Positions 11,365 through 22,700 of a stretch of DNA of 64,000 bases are shown here, in pieces. The DNA is taken from NCBI GenBank assembly GCA_950295325.1, contig OX485804.1, forward strand, positions 12,276,001 through 12,340,000. Reading direction: 5' to 3'. The stretch's first letter is position 1. Every line of letters begins with the position of its first letter. A model generated the notes under the pieces. It worked only from the letters and a program-made list of their open reading frames with translations, was not told where the DNA came from and ran no database searches. The DNA is from Polytrichum commune (Eukaryota > Streptophyta > Polytrichopsida > Polytrichales > Polytrichaceae). Made by a program: the position numbers and the translations under genes.

Positions 11365-14280
11365 TGGACGTGTACCTTTATTACAACGGGGCCATGTATT
11401 TACATGTAGAGAGCATGTCCTAGAAAAATATGCCACGCCTCTTTAGAGGATTTTAAATTTTAAGTTTAATCTTTTAATTCCTTCCATCTTTATGATGCCC
11501 AATATGTCCAATGTTCCTTATAAACGGTCATCCCACACTAGTAGTTGCTTAGCATACACTTGTCTTATGTAGAAACCTTTATTTGAGTGGTATATGGCAA
11601 AGGCCTGCAATTAAGAACGAACACCAAAATTATATATTACAATGAGATCGGACTAGGTCCATGCTCAAAGTAAAGACGCCATTCTACGTTCACCATACAA
11701 TTGGGAGGGCCTATGCAATTGCTTGAAGAAAGAAAGAGAAAAATCACTTTGACATCTTACAACTTTATATCCCAACTCCGATTTTGACACTTGAAAGAAC
11801 AATTTTCATGATTCACAATTGCAAACCGGATGAGACGATTCACGATCCCATCCAATGTCCTGAAGTGTATGTGTAGTTGGCTTAAACCAACTACACATGA
11901 TGGTCCTCAAACAAATGCTTGAGATTAGTTGTTACATTGAATAAAAGCATCTTCAAGTGGGATTCGGCCCCCAATGGATGTAGGCACGGAACCTATAAGT
12001 GTCCCATTGGCTCACCCTAGGACCATGTATAGGAGAACAAGCTCAATTCACATTTCTTTTCCATTTCTTTTTCAAATGGGATAAATCAAAATCAAAATAC
12101 ATCTCAAATATTTTTTATGTTATATATTTGGGTGGGTCCAAGACCATGGTTTTCTCCCCTCATATTTGTTTTTGAGATTTATGACCAATATCTTACATGA
12201 AATAAAAGAGTCGTCTTACATCAAAAGTAGGATAAAATAAAACTTTTCATCCACGTCAATTTCATGGGAAAAACAATTATTGTGGCTCACATTGATTTTG
12301 AGTTCAAAAGTTGGTGTGGGTTAGAAATTAACACGGCCCACACTAATAGGGCTATTTAGCATACTATTTTAGATAACAACCCCCTCTACAAATCTTAGGG
12401 GCAAGTGTGCATTGATAAAACTTGGTGTACAAAGTTTGTGGTCTACAACATAATGTCAACAAGATTGTTCTCTATATAAAAATACAAAATAAATAGATAA
12501 TAATAAAATAATGATCTATGTTGTTGTTTTCACCTTCAATCTTTTCTAGACATAACCTTTGATCTTGTAGACATTAGGAGTAGAAGACCCGTGGAACATA
12601 AACCATGATGAGCTCAAGTCATGCTAAAAATTGCATTGTGCACCCAATTTGTTTCAATAGCATTGAGTGAATAAATATGTGTATAGTCGTAAGGAGCTTT
12701 GTACTTCAACTTATTCTAGATTACTACCATTCAAACTTCCAAAATGATACACAATGTGCCTATAAGAGTGAAAAATGTACCACTAATTTGCGGGCCTCTT
12801 GTCTTTTGCACATTTGTTCAAACGCACTCAAATCCCACAAGAACATCATAAGGCACGTGGGTGTTATACTCTACCTTCTATTGACCATGTGTTATGTCTT
12901 CAAATTTGTGTTGCATTAGCAAACATGTGTTAAACCCTTAACAAAACTAGTCTGGAAATTGGACCTCTCCTTATTTAATTACGGTTATCGAAAGTGCATG
13001 TGTGTTGATTCCTTAACTGGATGCATAGTTCCTCCAAATTGTGCTCATTATTGAGTGTGGAGTAGTTAATCAAATTAGAGGACGTAGTTCAAATTTATTT
13101 AATATATATGTCTCTATGGTATTTGTTCTTTGTTCATCACCTAACCATACACCAATCAAATATATGTGTATGATTAAGAAACTAACTGAATAACACCCGC
13201 ATACCTTAGCTTGGAAAGAACAAGGCAAGCTAAGGTATGCGGGTGTCAGTCGGTTACTTTTCCTAATTCAATCATTTATCTTAATCGGACACATGTATTT
13301 GAGTGGTATGTGGCTAGGTGTGGCTCCAAGAGCAAACATCAAAAAGACTTGTGTTTCAAAGATATTGGACTACGTGCTCAAGATATGATATCCATTCTAA
13401 GGTCAGTAATCAACATAATTGGGGTGGAGGGTGTATGACCATTTCATGAGCATGAGAATCTTCACTTTAATAATTAATAAGATATTCATATGAGCTCCAA
13501 AAAATATGATGAAAGTGATTTCCTCGATTTGGATTTGCTAACTATCTCGTACTAATTGTGGGTTTCATATTCCAAGAGAAGTGGGCTAGTTGGGAAGAAT
13601 TACCAATTAATGTACATCTACCTTGTGTGAACAAGAATGCACATCATGGTAACAAGTTACGGTTTTCATGGAACCCTTTCTACAGTCTAACCTCTTTAAT
13701 ACGACACTTGTTTATACAACACCCTTGATATTACGACTTATTTTTGCAAGACTGAACTTTTTAGTTCAAAACTCCCTCTCTTTTATACAACTACAACACT
13801 TGATAATGCAACATTTAGAATCTCCGTTTTGTCATATTAAAGAGACAATTATTGCTAAATTTCCTTTCATCTATGTTATGTACATCTAAAGTACATCCAT
13901 TTTCACTTGGGAACTTCACTTATCATTTGGAACTTAATGAGAATTATAGTTAATAGTGTAGAATGGACATGGACAGGGTTAGAGTGGCCTCTTGCCTAGT
14001 AAGTTGCCTTGTACACGGGTGACATAATATCACTAGTAACTTGATGCTAAATGTCATGCATCATTGTTGTTTAGTTTCTTATTAAAGAACTCTTTATATT
14101 TTGGTGTTAATGGAATCATTGGTTTTCAAAAGTTAATACAGATTTTAGATAAGATGATAGTTGCTATCTTGGGTAGGCAACATCATAGATCTTTGGACTC
14201 CTATTTCAAGAGTTCTTGAGAATATTTGTATTTGTTTGGACTTATAAGTTATTATTTCAAACCATCTATATTGTTGAAAC
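11365..14280 (+). repeat. Repeat block C; diverged inverted copy at 53,990-56,910
   Basis: Colinear similarity in reverse orientation to 53,990-56,910, more diverged than block A. A short 12,677 frame beginning MCIVVRSFVLQLILDY has a counterpart differing at several residues near 55,535. Pieces of the same family recur elsewhere: a signature at ~11,910-12,040 (TTGTTACATTGAATAAAAGC, later CCATTGGCTCACCC) is found again near 41,970, 56,240 and 60,530. No transposition protein was recognised. Confidence 0.7.
13193..13246. repeat. Perfect 21-bp stem hairpin
   Basis: ACACCCGCATACCTTAGC continues to a 21-base arm at 13,193-13,213, complemented exactly at 13,226-13,246 across a 12-base loop. The copy in C' (~54,955-55,010) keeps the hairpin but with changes on both arms. 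Confidence 0.75.
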
Positions 14281-14518
14281 TCGTTGCATATATTTTTTAA
14301 GCTCATATCACTTGTGTTTTTGTAATCCCTCAATAATACGACATGTTTACGCCATTTGTCATATAAATGAGAAGATGACACCTTGATAAAATAATTTTTC
14401 TTTTCTTTTCTTTTTTCTTTGTGTTTCCCAAATGTGCCATACTAAAGTGGGAAAACAATAGTAGGAGGTCTGAAAGGAACAACAAGTTTAAAATTATTGA
14501 TAATGCACAACAACGAGA
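14281..14518. other. Pyrimidine-rich spacer and outer-element flank
   Basis: Contains a TTTTC-rich pyrimidine tract around 14,395-14,420. From about 14,452 it is the left flank of the outer TIR element and matches the start of this window. No gene is visible. Confidence 0.45.
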
Positions 14519-14527
14519 GAAAATCAT
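14519..14527. repeat. Target duplication (left) of outer TIR element
   Basis: GAAAATCAT borders the left end. AAAAATCAT borders the right end at 30,180-30,188, matching 8 of 9 bases. The related empty site near position 60 has a single copy. Confidence 0.65.
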
Positions 14528-14707
14528 GGAGGACGTTAAGTCCCCCTCCCCCCCCCCAAAAAAAAAAAAACTTTTGAGGGGAGGTAGATTCGAGCATGGG
14601 CAACCGCCTGTCTAGAAAATCTAGATTTTTTGGACCCGACCAAAAGTTGTTGCCCGCCCGCGCGCCCAACTTTGAAAGAACCATTGCCCTTGCAACTAAA
14701 CATTGCC

Positions 14708-15370
14708 CTTTGCACTTGTAAAGGTCAAAGACCAAACATCCATTGCCAATAGTAGCCATATTTGAAGCATTAGTGTTTGCGAAGAAAAGCCAAGGATATC
14801 AAATATTAATCACATGTACAAGTGTTCATGTACACATGCATGCTTTTGATGTATTAAAAAAGGCCAAGAACTTTTGTGTCTATATGCGGTTATCAAACCA
14901 TTAGGAAGGTGTAAGTGCAACAAACTATTTTTTTTAAATGGAATAAGCTTTTTGAAGATGTTTTTATTTCGGGAATGACATGAGAGAACCCCAATTAAAC
15001 TGTAATAAGGGTCCAGTTGAATATAATCGGCCTGCAACGTGTAGGGGTCTTGTTTTTAACTTGAGCCCTTTCATCCAACGATGAATGAGTTTACATACTC
15101 GCAGGAATCCAAGACTATTCAAAATATGTAACAACTCATGTTTAAAGACACAATATAATGTTTGAATGATCTACTTTTCCACCTCATAACCATCTACAAA
15201 ACCGGAACTATAGATTTATTGTAGTTCAAGGACCACATTCTATAATGGCCCAGGCTATTTTGGTTACCATAGCTATGCACACTAATTGAAAGTCCATCTA
15301 CTACTTTGCACTTTCAAATCCACATTTTCGAACATTCATGAGCCCATACATGGATGAGTATGAGACAAAG
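14708..15370 (-). pseudogene. Captured copy of DNA downstream of the TIR-NBS-LRR gene
   Basis: Colinear with 31,215-31,830, the region just 3' of the resistance gene. Shared words include AAGGTCAAAGACCAAACATC, GGATATCAAATATTAATCAC and CCATCTACTACTTTGCACTT. The similarity resumes on the other side of the MULE at 27,985, with the LRR 3' end, so the MULE split this captured segment. Confidence 0.7.
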
Positions 15371-15380
15371 CTTCTGAAAG
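15371..15380. repeat. 10-bp target duplication of the MULE (left)
   Basis: CTTCTGAAAG lies immediately outside the left terminal repeat. An identical copy is at 27,975-27,984 immediately outside the right end. Length and exact identity are typical of Mutator-type insertion. Confidence 0.85.
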
Positions 15381-15540
15381 GAGGGAAGCTAAGACATGAG
15401 CGATGAGCGGTGAGCAATGAGCAGTGAGCGGTAACACGTGAGCAGTGAGCAATAACACGTGATCGATGGTGCCAAATATAGTAACTGGGCACGGTTTTAG
15501 GGTACATATTCTAATATTGGCATTTTTTTCTTTGCAATTT
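15381..15540. repeat. Left terminal inverted repeat with GTGAGC subterminal array
   Basis: Starts GAGGGAAGCTA, then tandem TGAGCGATGAGCGGTGAGCA-type units to about 15,470, then an AT-rich inner part matching the right end. Such clustered short repeats are likely transposase-binding sites (inference). Confidence 0.75.
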
Positions 15541-15711
15541 AATAATTATAAAGTACTCACATTTTGATTGAACAAGAGTGAAGGGAGCACATTATCATAG
15601 ATATTTAAAAAAACCATCAGTCCTTTGCTGATTTTTATTATAAAAATCCACACTAATACATGTCACTTACCAAAATTCTCAAACATGCGGTTGAATACAA
15701 CACTTGGAATA

Positions 15712-18700
15712 TTACTCACATTCTACAACACCTGCAAGTTCAAGGAGTTGCATAACCTCATTGTAGGAGTATGTTGGAGCGTGAATGAACTTGTCACTAC
15801 TGTAATCCACCTTACACAAAAATCTAAACACATAGTAAAGATGTTTGCAATACACCCATTTCCCTTTCTTTCCCAAAGATTGAGATGACATTTTCGTGAA
15901 GTCAGGGCATGTACAATGTGGCATGTCAGCAATTGTGACACAATATTTGATGTTATCCTTGGAGAGGATGTTGAGTAGGACTCCAAATCCTGGATATGGA
16001 ATGGCAGTTACTCCAACCACATAGTAACCGTCCATGAGTCCAGCGCTCTCCCATTTGTTTTTGTGATCTGCCGTCGGTGCTCCTAGATTGCGGCGCACCG
16101 TCTTTCCAAACCTGGAAGTTGGATGGGCATCTGGTTTTTGTGGTACACGAAAATCCGTCCGAGGAATCGGGAGCGTCGCAATTGTGGAAAGCCTACGGCG
16201 AGGAGAGAGAGCCTCCCTTTGTTGTAATTGGAATCCAGCATCTTCGAGCGCCAATACCTCCTGCCTTGAGAGATTGGTACCTATCTTTACAGGCCATGTG
16301 CTGGATACTATAGGCCAGTCTAACACGTATTTCTTCTTGCTACCACTTACACAACGTTTGATGTCGTCAGGGCAAAACCAAAACTCGTACTCCACATTGT
16401 TGGTGGAGCGGTATTCTTTCTTCAATCCCTTGTATGTAGGAGCAGGGGTGCCATGTTTGTAAGTTCCAACTTTGGCATTGCACAAAGACCATGTATTGGC
16501 TTGCATCGCCCAACATCTTTTGGCAGAGTTGGATGGCAATCTTGCAATATGCCAATGAGAAGAAGGGCAATCAGTCTCTAACACCGATGTGGTATGTGCC
16601 ACACCATACTCTGCAGAATTCAAAGATTCCTCTATACATGCCCTTTTAACCCTAGTGTTAGGACGAGGAATCGAGTAGTTTACTTTGTCGGGTTGATGTG
16701 AGTCGCAATCTGCACCTGGCGGCAGATCAAGTTTTCGTTTGGTAGATCCAAACAGCTCAGACCCCTCCAAAGCACAATCCCTTGTATTGAGATCTTCAGC
16801 CCCCGGATAGGATTTCATGGCATCTGCTAGTAGCTTTGGATCTCCACACCGGGCAGCAGCCTTCAACTTCAAGGACGCAGAATCAGGGCCTTTACCAGTA
16901 AAACCTCCTCTCAACCACGATCTATAATTTGCAATCTGCATGAATGCACGGATCAAATCGTCCACTGTTGCTTCATAAAGACAAATCATCTTGTTTCCAG
17001 ACTGTTGGAGCCATTTGTTGTGCATTGTCTCTGCAAGGTTACACGTCGGCATTTCTGCACGTTCATCTATATTCATATCCTGCAAACATTACACAAATTA
17101 TAGTAGATTGTATATATCATGGATATTCAAAATTGAATAATATTGGAAAAACATAGTAATGATGCACTTACAATAATCATATGACCACCCCATTGCCTAT
17201 AACGGAAGTGCCAAAACCCCAACCACTCGGAGAGCCCATGAATGTCTTCTTCTGTGGCAGCTCCAGATGACAACCACCATGAACGAATAACATGATATTT
17301 GGTTTCGGCTTCGTCCATTGTTTTCGCGTCTTTGTAATCTTTGCATAGTTGTTTGTGCTGAAACTGCAAAGATGCCTTGATATATTTTTGCGTCACCTTG
17401 TCCAAGTTTTGTGACCAATGGAAAAGACAAGTGCGCTCACGACCCACCATTGGCAGACTTGGGTCACCTCCACCATATATCTTCCTGACCGCATTCCAAT
17501 TTGCTTGAGCACTGTCTGCCATAAAACCTTTGAAATTCACGGTTAACACTCCATTCTCCGCCATAACAGTATTCAAGTTTTCCCAGAAAAGAGTTTGAGC
17601 TGCACCATCTTCAGATTGCATGTCACAACACGCAATGGTCAACACCTTACAATACTTGATATCGTATACATGACACGCAAGGGTGGTCCAGTCCTTCAGA
17701 CGTTTAACGTGGTCAAACATTATCCATGAATTCTCCATATCTCCTCCCTCTTGCATACGCGTAACAAGATCTACACCACTCCCCGGAAGATCTACTGACA
17801 TTTTGAAGACAAATACTTTGTCTTTGGACTGTCCGGGGAACCTACTAGCATGAACTTACTTAAAGCTCGAATGGTCTTTGAGCGCCATGATACTATCCAT
17901 CGTACCCATTCCACTACGAACAAATCGCTTTGAGCCGGATACGAAATTCCGACAATTTGGAGAGGCAAGAGTACTAAATTTATCCATGACAACCTCCAAA
18001 GACGAACCTGTCAAGTGATGTCTTTCACTGTTTGATGGAGATTTTAGGAGGTAGTCTGCCAAAAATTGTTTGCTCGCTGCCATTACTATAGCGGAGTATT
18101 TGGCAGTGGGTGTTTTTGTGACCTCATTGGCAACACATTGGTATGCAATGTCCAAAGATTCACGGCATGTACCATTGGACACAGGGTGGTCATGCACGCC
18201 TAGATGAATACAAGCCCTGGCCATTTCAGAAGATATGGAGTGCACATATATTATGCGAGCATGGCATAAAGCTATGCACATAGGTGTGGAATGACAAACC
18301 TTACATTCCAATTTGGACCTCTCAGGGGCAATAATACCCATAGAGTATGGGGTAGGAGTTGATCCGGCCCATTCGGTGTTGTTGCACTCGCCTGCATTGC
18401 GATGCATATAATCACAAAAATCATTAGAGCATTGGAGATGACCTGCACAAGTAGAACGTCTGAAGGTTAATCCAAAATCATTTTGGATATTTGTGGTTTT
18501 GGTGGTGCACCAAGGGTGTCCGTCGCACATCTTATCCATGCCATCCATCGAACGACCATAGGCGCTTGGAACTCCAAATGGCACAGGGGGCAATACAAAC
18601 AAAATGTCACCGTCAAAAGAGGAGGGCAGATACTTAACATCTCGCACCTCTATGCTGTCAAAATCAATGGACGCAAGATCTGACTTGGATCTTTTCCTAG

Positions 18701-19307
18701 ACTTTGTTTGTTTCAATGCGTCGACAATATTCATACCCACTGATGAAGAAAAATTGTGTAGCGGGGGACGTTGTGATACTGAACCATGGTGTGCCACCTT
18801 CACATACAGAGGACTGTAAGGAGATTTGGGAAGATCCATAAGGGGTTTTGAAGGGGTGGAATCTTTACTTCTAAATGGAAATGGTGATGTATCAGAAAGG
18901 TCAACAACATCACAAATGTCATCTTCAAAATCCGACAACACTATTACACTATCATCAGTAGGTTCCAATTTAACAGTGACGATACTTGGAACTTGAACAG
19001 TTGATGTACCAGATTCATTTGTCAAAATGACAATAGAAGCTTGCATCTGAGAATCAGAGAGTCCCATAACTCTATATGAACCAGGCCCTAAACTCCACAT
19101 AGAACCACCCTCACTTCTATTCTTTTGCATCAAGATTGTTCTAGACACCTCTCCACCTACAGAGTATATCTCTTGCTCGACGTACATGGTTCCTACTTGG
19201 AGGTTGAATCTCAAACCAAGCAAATCTTCTAAAACAACTACACAACCATCACTTTCAAGAGGCAAAATGAAGGGTATAAAGGATCCATGAGCACGGATGG
19301 TAGCCAT
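15712..19307 (-). CDS. Mutator-type (MURA) transposase with SWIM zinc finger, one in-frame stop
   Basis: The product would catalyse excision and insertion of the element in the nucleus. Exon 1 runs 19,307-17,172 and exon 2 runs 17,079-15,712. The 92-bp intron (GTAAGT..GCAG) joins in phase 0, giving about 1,167 codons. Order: an N-terminal Ser/Asp-rich part; a Cys/His-rich region (~residues 260-400) that may be a WRKY-GCM1-like DNA-binding finger; the MULE catalytic region with FMADSAQAN (likely DDE aspartate, ~598) followed by CLFHW; and a C-terminal SWIM finger (CTC..CKH, ~1,101-1,123). The start is the ATG in MATIRAHGSF. A lone TAA at 17,858-17,856 (about codon 484) breaks an otherwise continuous frame, and no sensible intron removes it. 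This copy is therefore probably non-functional unless read through. Confidence 0.88.
17080..17171 (-). other. Intron of the MURA gene
   Basis: On the minus strand the donor reads ATTATT|GTAAGT and the acceptor TTTGCAG|GATATG. Joining preserves the frame (..HMII then DMNIDER..). Confidence 0.85.
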
Positions 19308-19735
19308 GAAGAATGTGTGGATGCAATGTACATCATACTATGGAAAACATGACCTATTTGTATTGTGTCTTGGCAATCTTAATCCGTGGACTTGAAAAAT
19401 ATACTATATGAATGTCTATTGAAAGACATGGTGCACATGGGCTGGTAGGTGTAAAGAAGGTAATGCCAGTTGTTGATTAGATTGGGTAGACAATGACCAA
19501 TGTAAGGAAGATATTTTAATAGCGTATCTTTAGCTTTCAAATAAAATTCAATATCTTAATGTTTGGGTTCTAAAGATGGTGGTGGTGGGCCTTTAATAAT
19601 TCCTAAATCCCAAAGAAGAAGAAGACATAATGAGTGATGATCTGTTTCAAACTTCTTACAGCTTCAAAGTGAGGTAGAGCTTTTAGGTTATGCAAAAAGC
19701 GAATGTAGAGAATTGATAGATTTTTAAGGTTGCAA
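19308..19735. promoter_or_regulatory. Divergent intergenic region between the two MULE genes
   Basis: About 430 bp separate the start codons of the transposase (minus) and the ParB-methyltransferase gene (plus), so both promoters and 5' leaders must lie here. It is AT-rich with no open frame. I can point to no specific element with confidence; the promoter role follows from the arrangement. Confidence 0.5.
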
Positions 19736-22700
19736 ATGCAAGAACGGGATTATGCGACACCAACAAAGCGGAAGAGAAAGAGGGGTGGTTTTAAGTACTC
19801 CACCAAAAAAACATTGGCGAGATCAAGAATGGAGAAAAGATTGAGTAGGGTCGATGAGGGAGAGGCATTTTTGACATCGAGAACTATATTGTTTAAGCCC
19901 GGAGACGAAGATACTTACACCGATGGGCTCGGCTCAACACCTTACATTGGAGGCGAACCCAATACAGAAAGAATTACGGACACCCAAGAATCTTCTGGAG
20001 CCGAGGATGAAGGGGAGACTCAATATACAAGAGAAGTAAGACTCAATATTCATTTCTCACTTTGTAAATTCAATTGCAAGTTTTATACACATGTTGAAAG
20101 TACAATTGATATGAAGGTGGATACATATATTTTTTGTGGGCAAATATATGTTAAAATTTTGAAATTTGAGATTTTGGGTAATACCTAAGTGAAGTCGTTC
20201 TTGAAATGGATGTCATTGATGTGAAGGTTATGTAGTTGACCATATACATTGTTACATTTACGGTTTAGAACTCAAATAAGTCATAGTTGACGTGTTTATT
20301 CTTGAGGGTGAAGGTAAACATCGAGGACGAGGAAGAAGAAGACAACTTGAATGAAGATGAAGAAGGAGAGGACGGTATAAAAGATGAACTAAGAGGAGGC
20401 TTGATAGATAAAGCAAGAGGAAGCATGGAAATCGATGGAGGAGGTGACTTCACCGCCGCCCAAAAATCTCAGGCAAGCATTTTGAAAGTGAACTTGAATG
20501 CTTGAAATGTTTCTTAAAGATTGAGGACACGGATTTCATCACTTCCTCCTTACCCTTGGTTTCATAAGGTGCTGAGAATGAGACATTAACCCACAAAATA
20601 AAGAAATAATAAAGCAAGAAAACCCTAAAATGAATCTCGGTTCCGAGACTAGGTTTTTTGAAATTTCAGGGTTTTTTTTCTTGCCTCTTCAATTCTTGCT
20701 TTTGTGTTTCTTTTCGCACTTCTTTGTGTTCATTGCTTATATCTTGCTTTGATATACATGCTTAGAAGTTATTATATAGTTTGCTTGATGGGTTTGTAGT
20801 GTATTCAAAAATTCAAGAAGCTTCATTGTTGAAATTGAAGCTTGAAATGGTTCTATAAGGTTAAGAACACGGATTTGATCACCTCCATCCCACCCTAGGT
20901 TTCATAAGGTTCTGAAAATTAGGCATTTGTGACCACAAAAATAAGAATTGAAGAGGCAAGAAGAAAACCCTAAAATCTCAAAAAAATGAGTGTCGGTTCC
21001 AAGACTAGGTTTTTTGAAATTTCTGGGTTTTCTTCTTGCTCTTCAATTTTTGCTTTTGTCTTTCTTTTTGCACTTGCTTGTATTCATCGCTTGTGTCTTG
21101 CCATGATAAGTATGCTTACAAGTTATTGATAAGTATGCTTGATGGGTTAGTATGTGGTTTCAAGAATTTCAATGAAGAAGCTTCAAGGTTGATATTGAAG
21201 CTTGAAATGAATCTATAAGTTTGAGGTCACAGATTTCATGACCTCCCGCTCACCCTTGGTTTGGTAAGGTACCGAAAATTGGGACCTTGATGTGTACATA
21301 AAGAAGAAATGAAGAAGTTAGAAAAAACTTCAAAATTCCGAAAAAATGAGTCTCGGTTCCAAGACTAGGTTTTTTGAAATTTTTGGGTTTTCTTCTTGCC
21401 CTTCAATTATTGCTTTTGTCTTTTTTTTTCCACTTGCTTGTATTCATCGCTTGTGTCTTCCCTTGATAGGTATGCTTACAAGTTATTGATAAGTATGCTT
21501 ATGAGTTAGTATGTGGTTTTAAGAATTTCAATGAAGAAACTTCAAGGTTGATATTCAAGCTTGAAATGAATATATAAGTTTGAGGTCACGGATTTCATGA
21601 CCTCCCGCTCACCCTTGGTTTGGTAAGGTGCTTAACATGGGGACATTGATGTGTACATAAAGAAAAAAATGAAAAAGTTAGAAAAAACTTCAAAAATCCG
21701 AAAAAATGAGTCTCGGTTCCAAGACTAGGTCTTTTGAAATTTCTGGGTTTTCTTCTTGCTCTTCAATTTTTGCTTTTCTCTTGCTTTTTGCACTTGTTTG
21801 GGTTCATTGCTTGTGTCTTGCCTTGATAGGTATGCTTCCAAGTTATTAATAAGTATGCTTGATGGGTTAGTATGTGGTTTCAAGAATTTCAATGAAGAAG
21901 CTTCGAGGTTGATATTCAAGCTTGAAATGAATCTATAAGTTTGAGGTCACGTATTTCATGACCTCCCGCTCACCCTTGGTTTGGTAAGGTGTTGAAAATG
22001 GGGACATTGATGTGTACATAAAGAAAAAATGAAGAAGTTAGAAAAAACTTCAAAATTCCGAAAAAATGAGTCTCGGTTCCAAGACTAGGGTTTTAAAATT
22101 TCTGGGTTTTCTTCTTGGTCTTCAATTCTTGCTTTTGTCTTTCTTTTTGCACGTGCTTGTATTCATCGCTTGTGTCTTGCCTTGATAAGTATGCTTACAA
22201 GTTATTGATAAGTATGCTTGATGGGTTAGTATGTGGTTTTAAGAATTTCAATGAAGAAGCTTCGAGGTTGATATTTAAGCTTGAAATGAATCTATAAGTT
22301 TGAGGTCACGGATTTCATGACCTCCCGCTCACCCTTGGTTTGGTAAGGTGCTGAAAATGGGGACATTGATGTGTACATAAAGAAAAAATGAAGAAGTTAG
22401 AAAAAACTTCAAAATTCCGAAAAAATGAGTCTCGGTTCCAAGACTAGGTTTTTTGAAATTTCTGGGTTTTCTTCTTGCTCTTCAATTTTTGCTTTTGTCT
22501 TTCTTTTTGCACTTGCTTGTATTCATCGCTTGTGTCTTGCCATGATAAGTATGCTTACAAGTTATTGATAAGTATGCTTGATGGATTTGTATGTGGTTTT
22601 AAGAATTTCAATGAAGAAGCTTCAAGGTTGATATTCAAGCTTGAAATGAATATATAAGTTTGAGGTCACGGATTTCATGACCTTCCGCTCACCTTTGGTT

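Noticed and set aside
17836-17860. A tiny intron removing the MURA in-frame stop
   Set aside because: GT..AG choices there give introns of only about 15-30 bases, far below the usual plant minimum.
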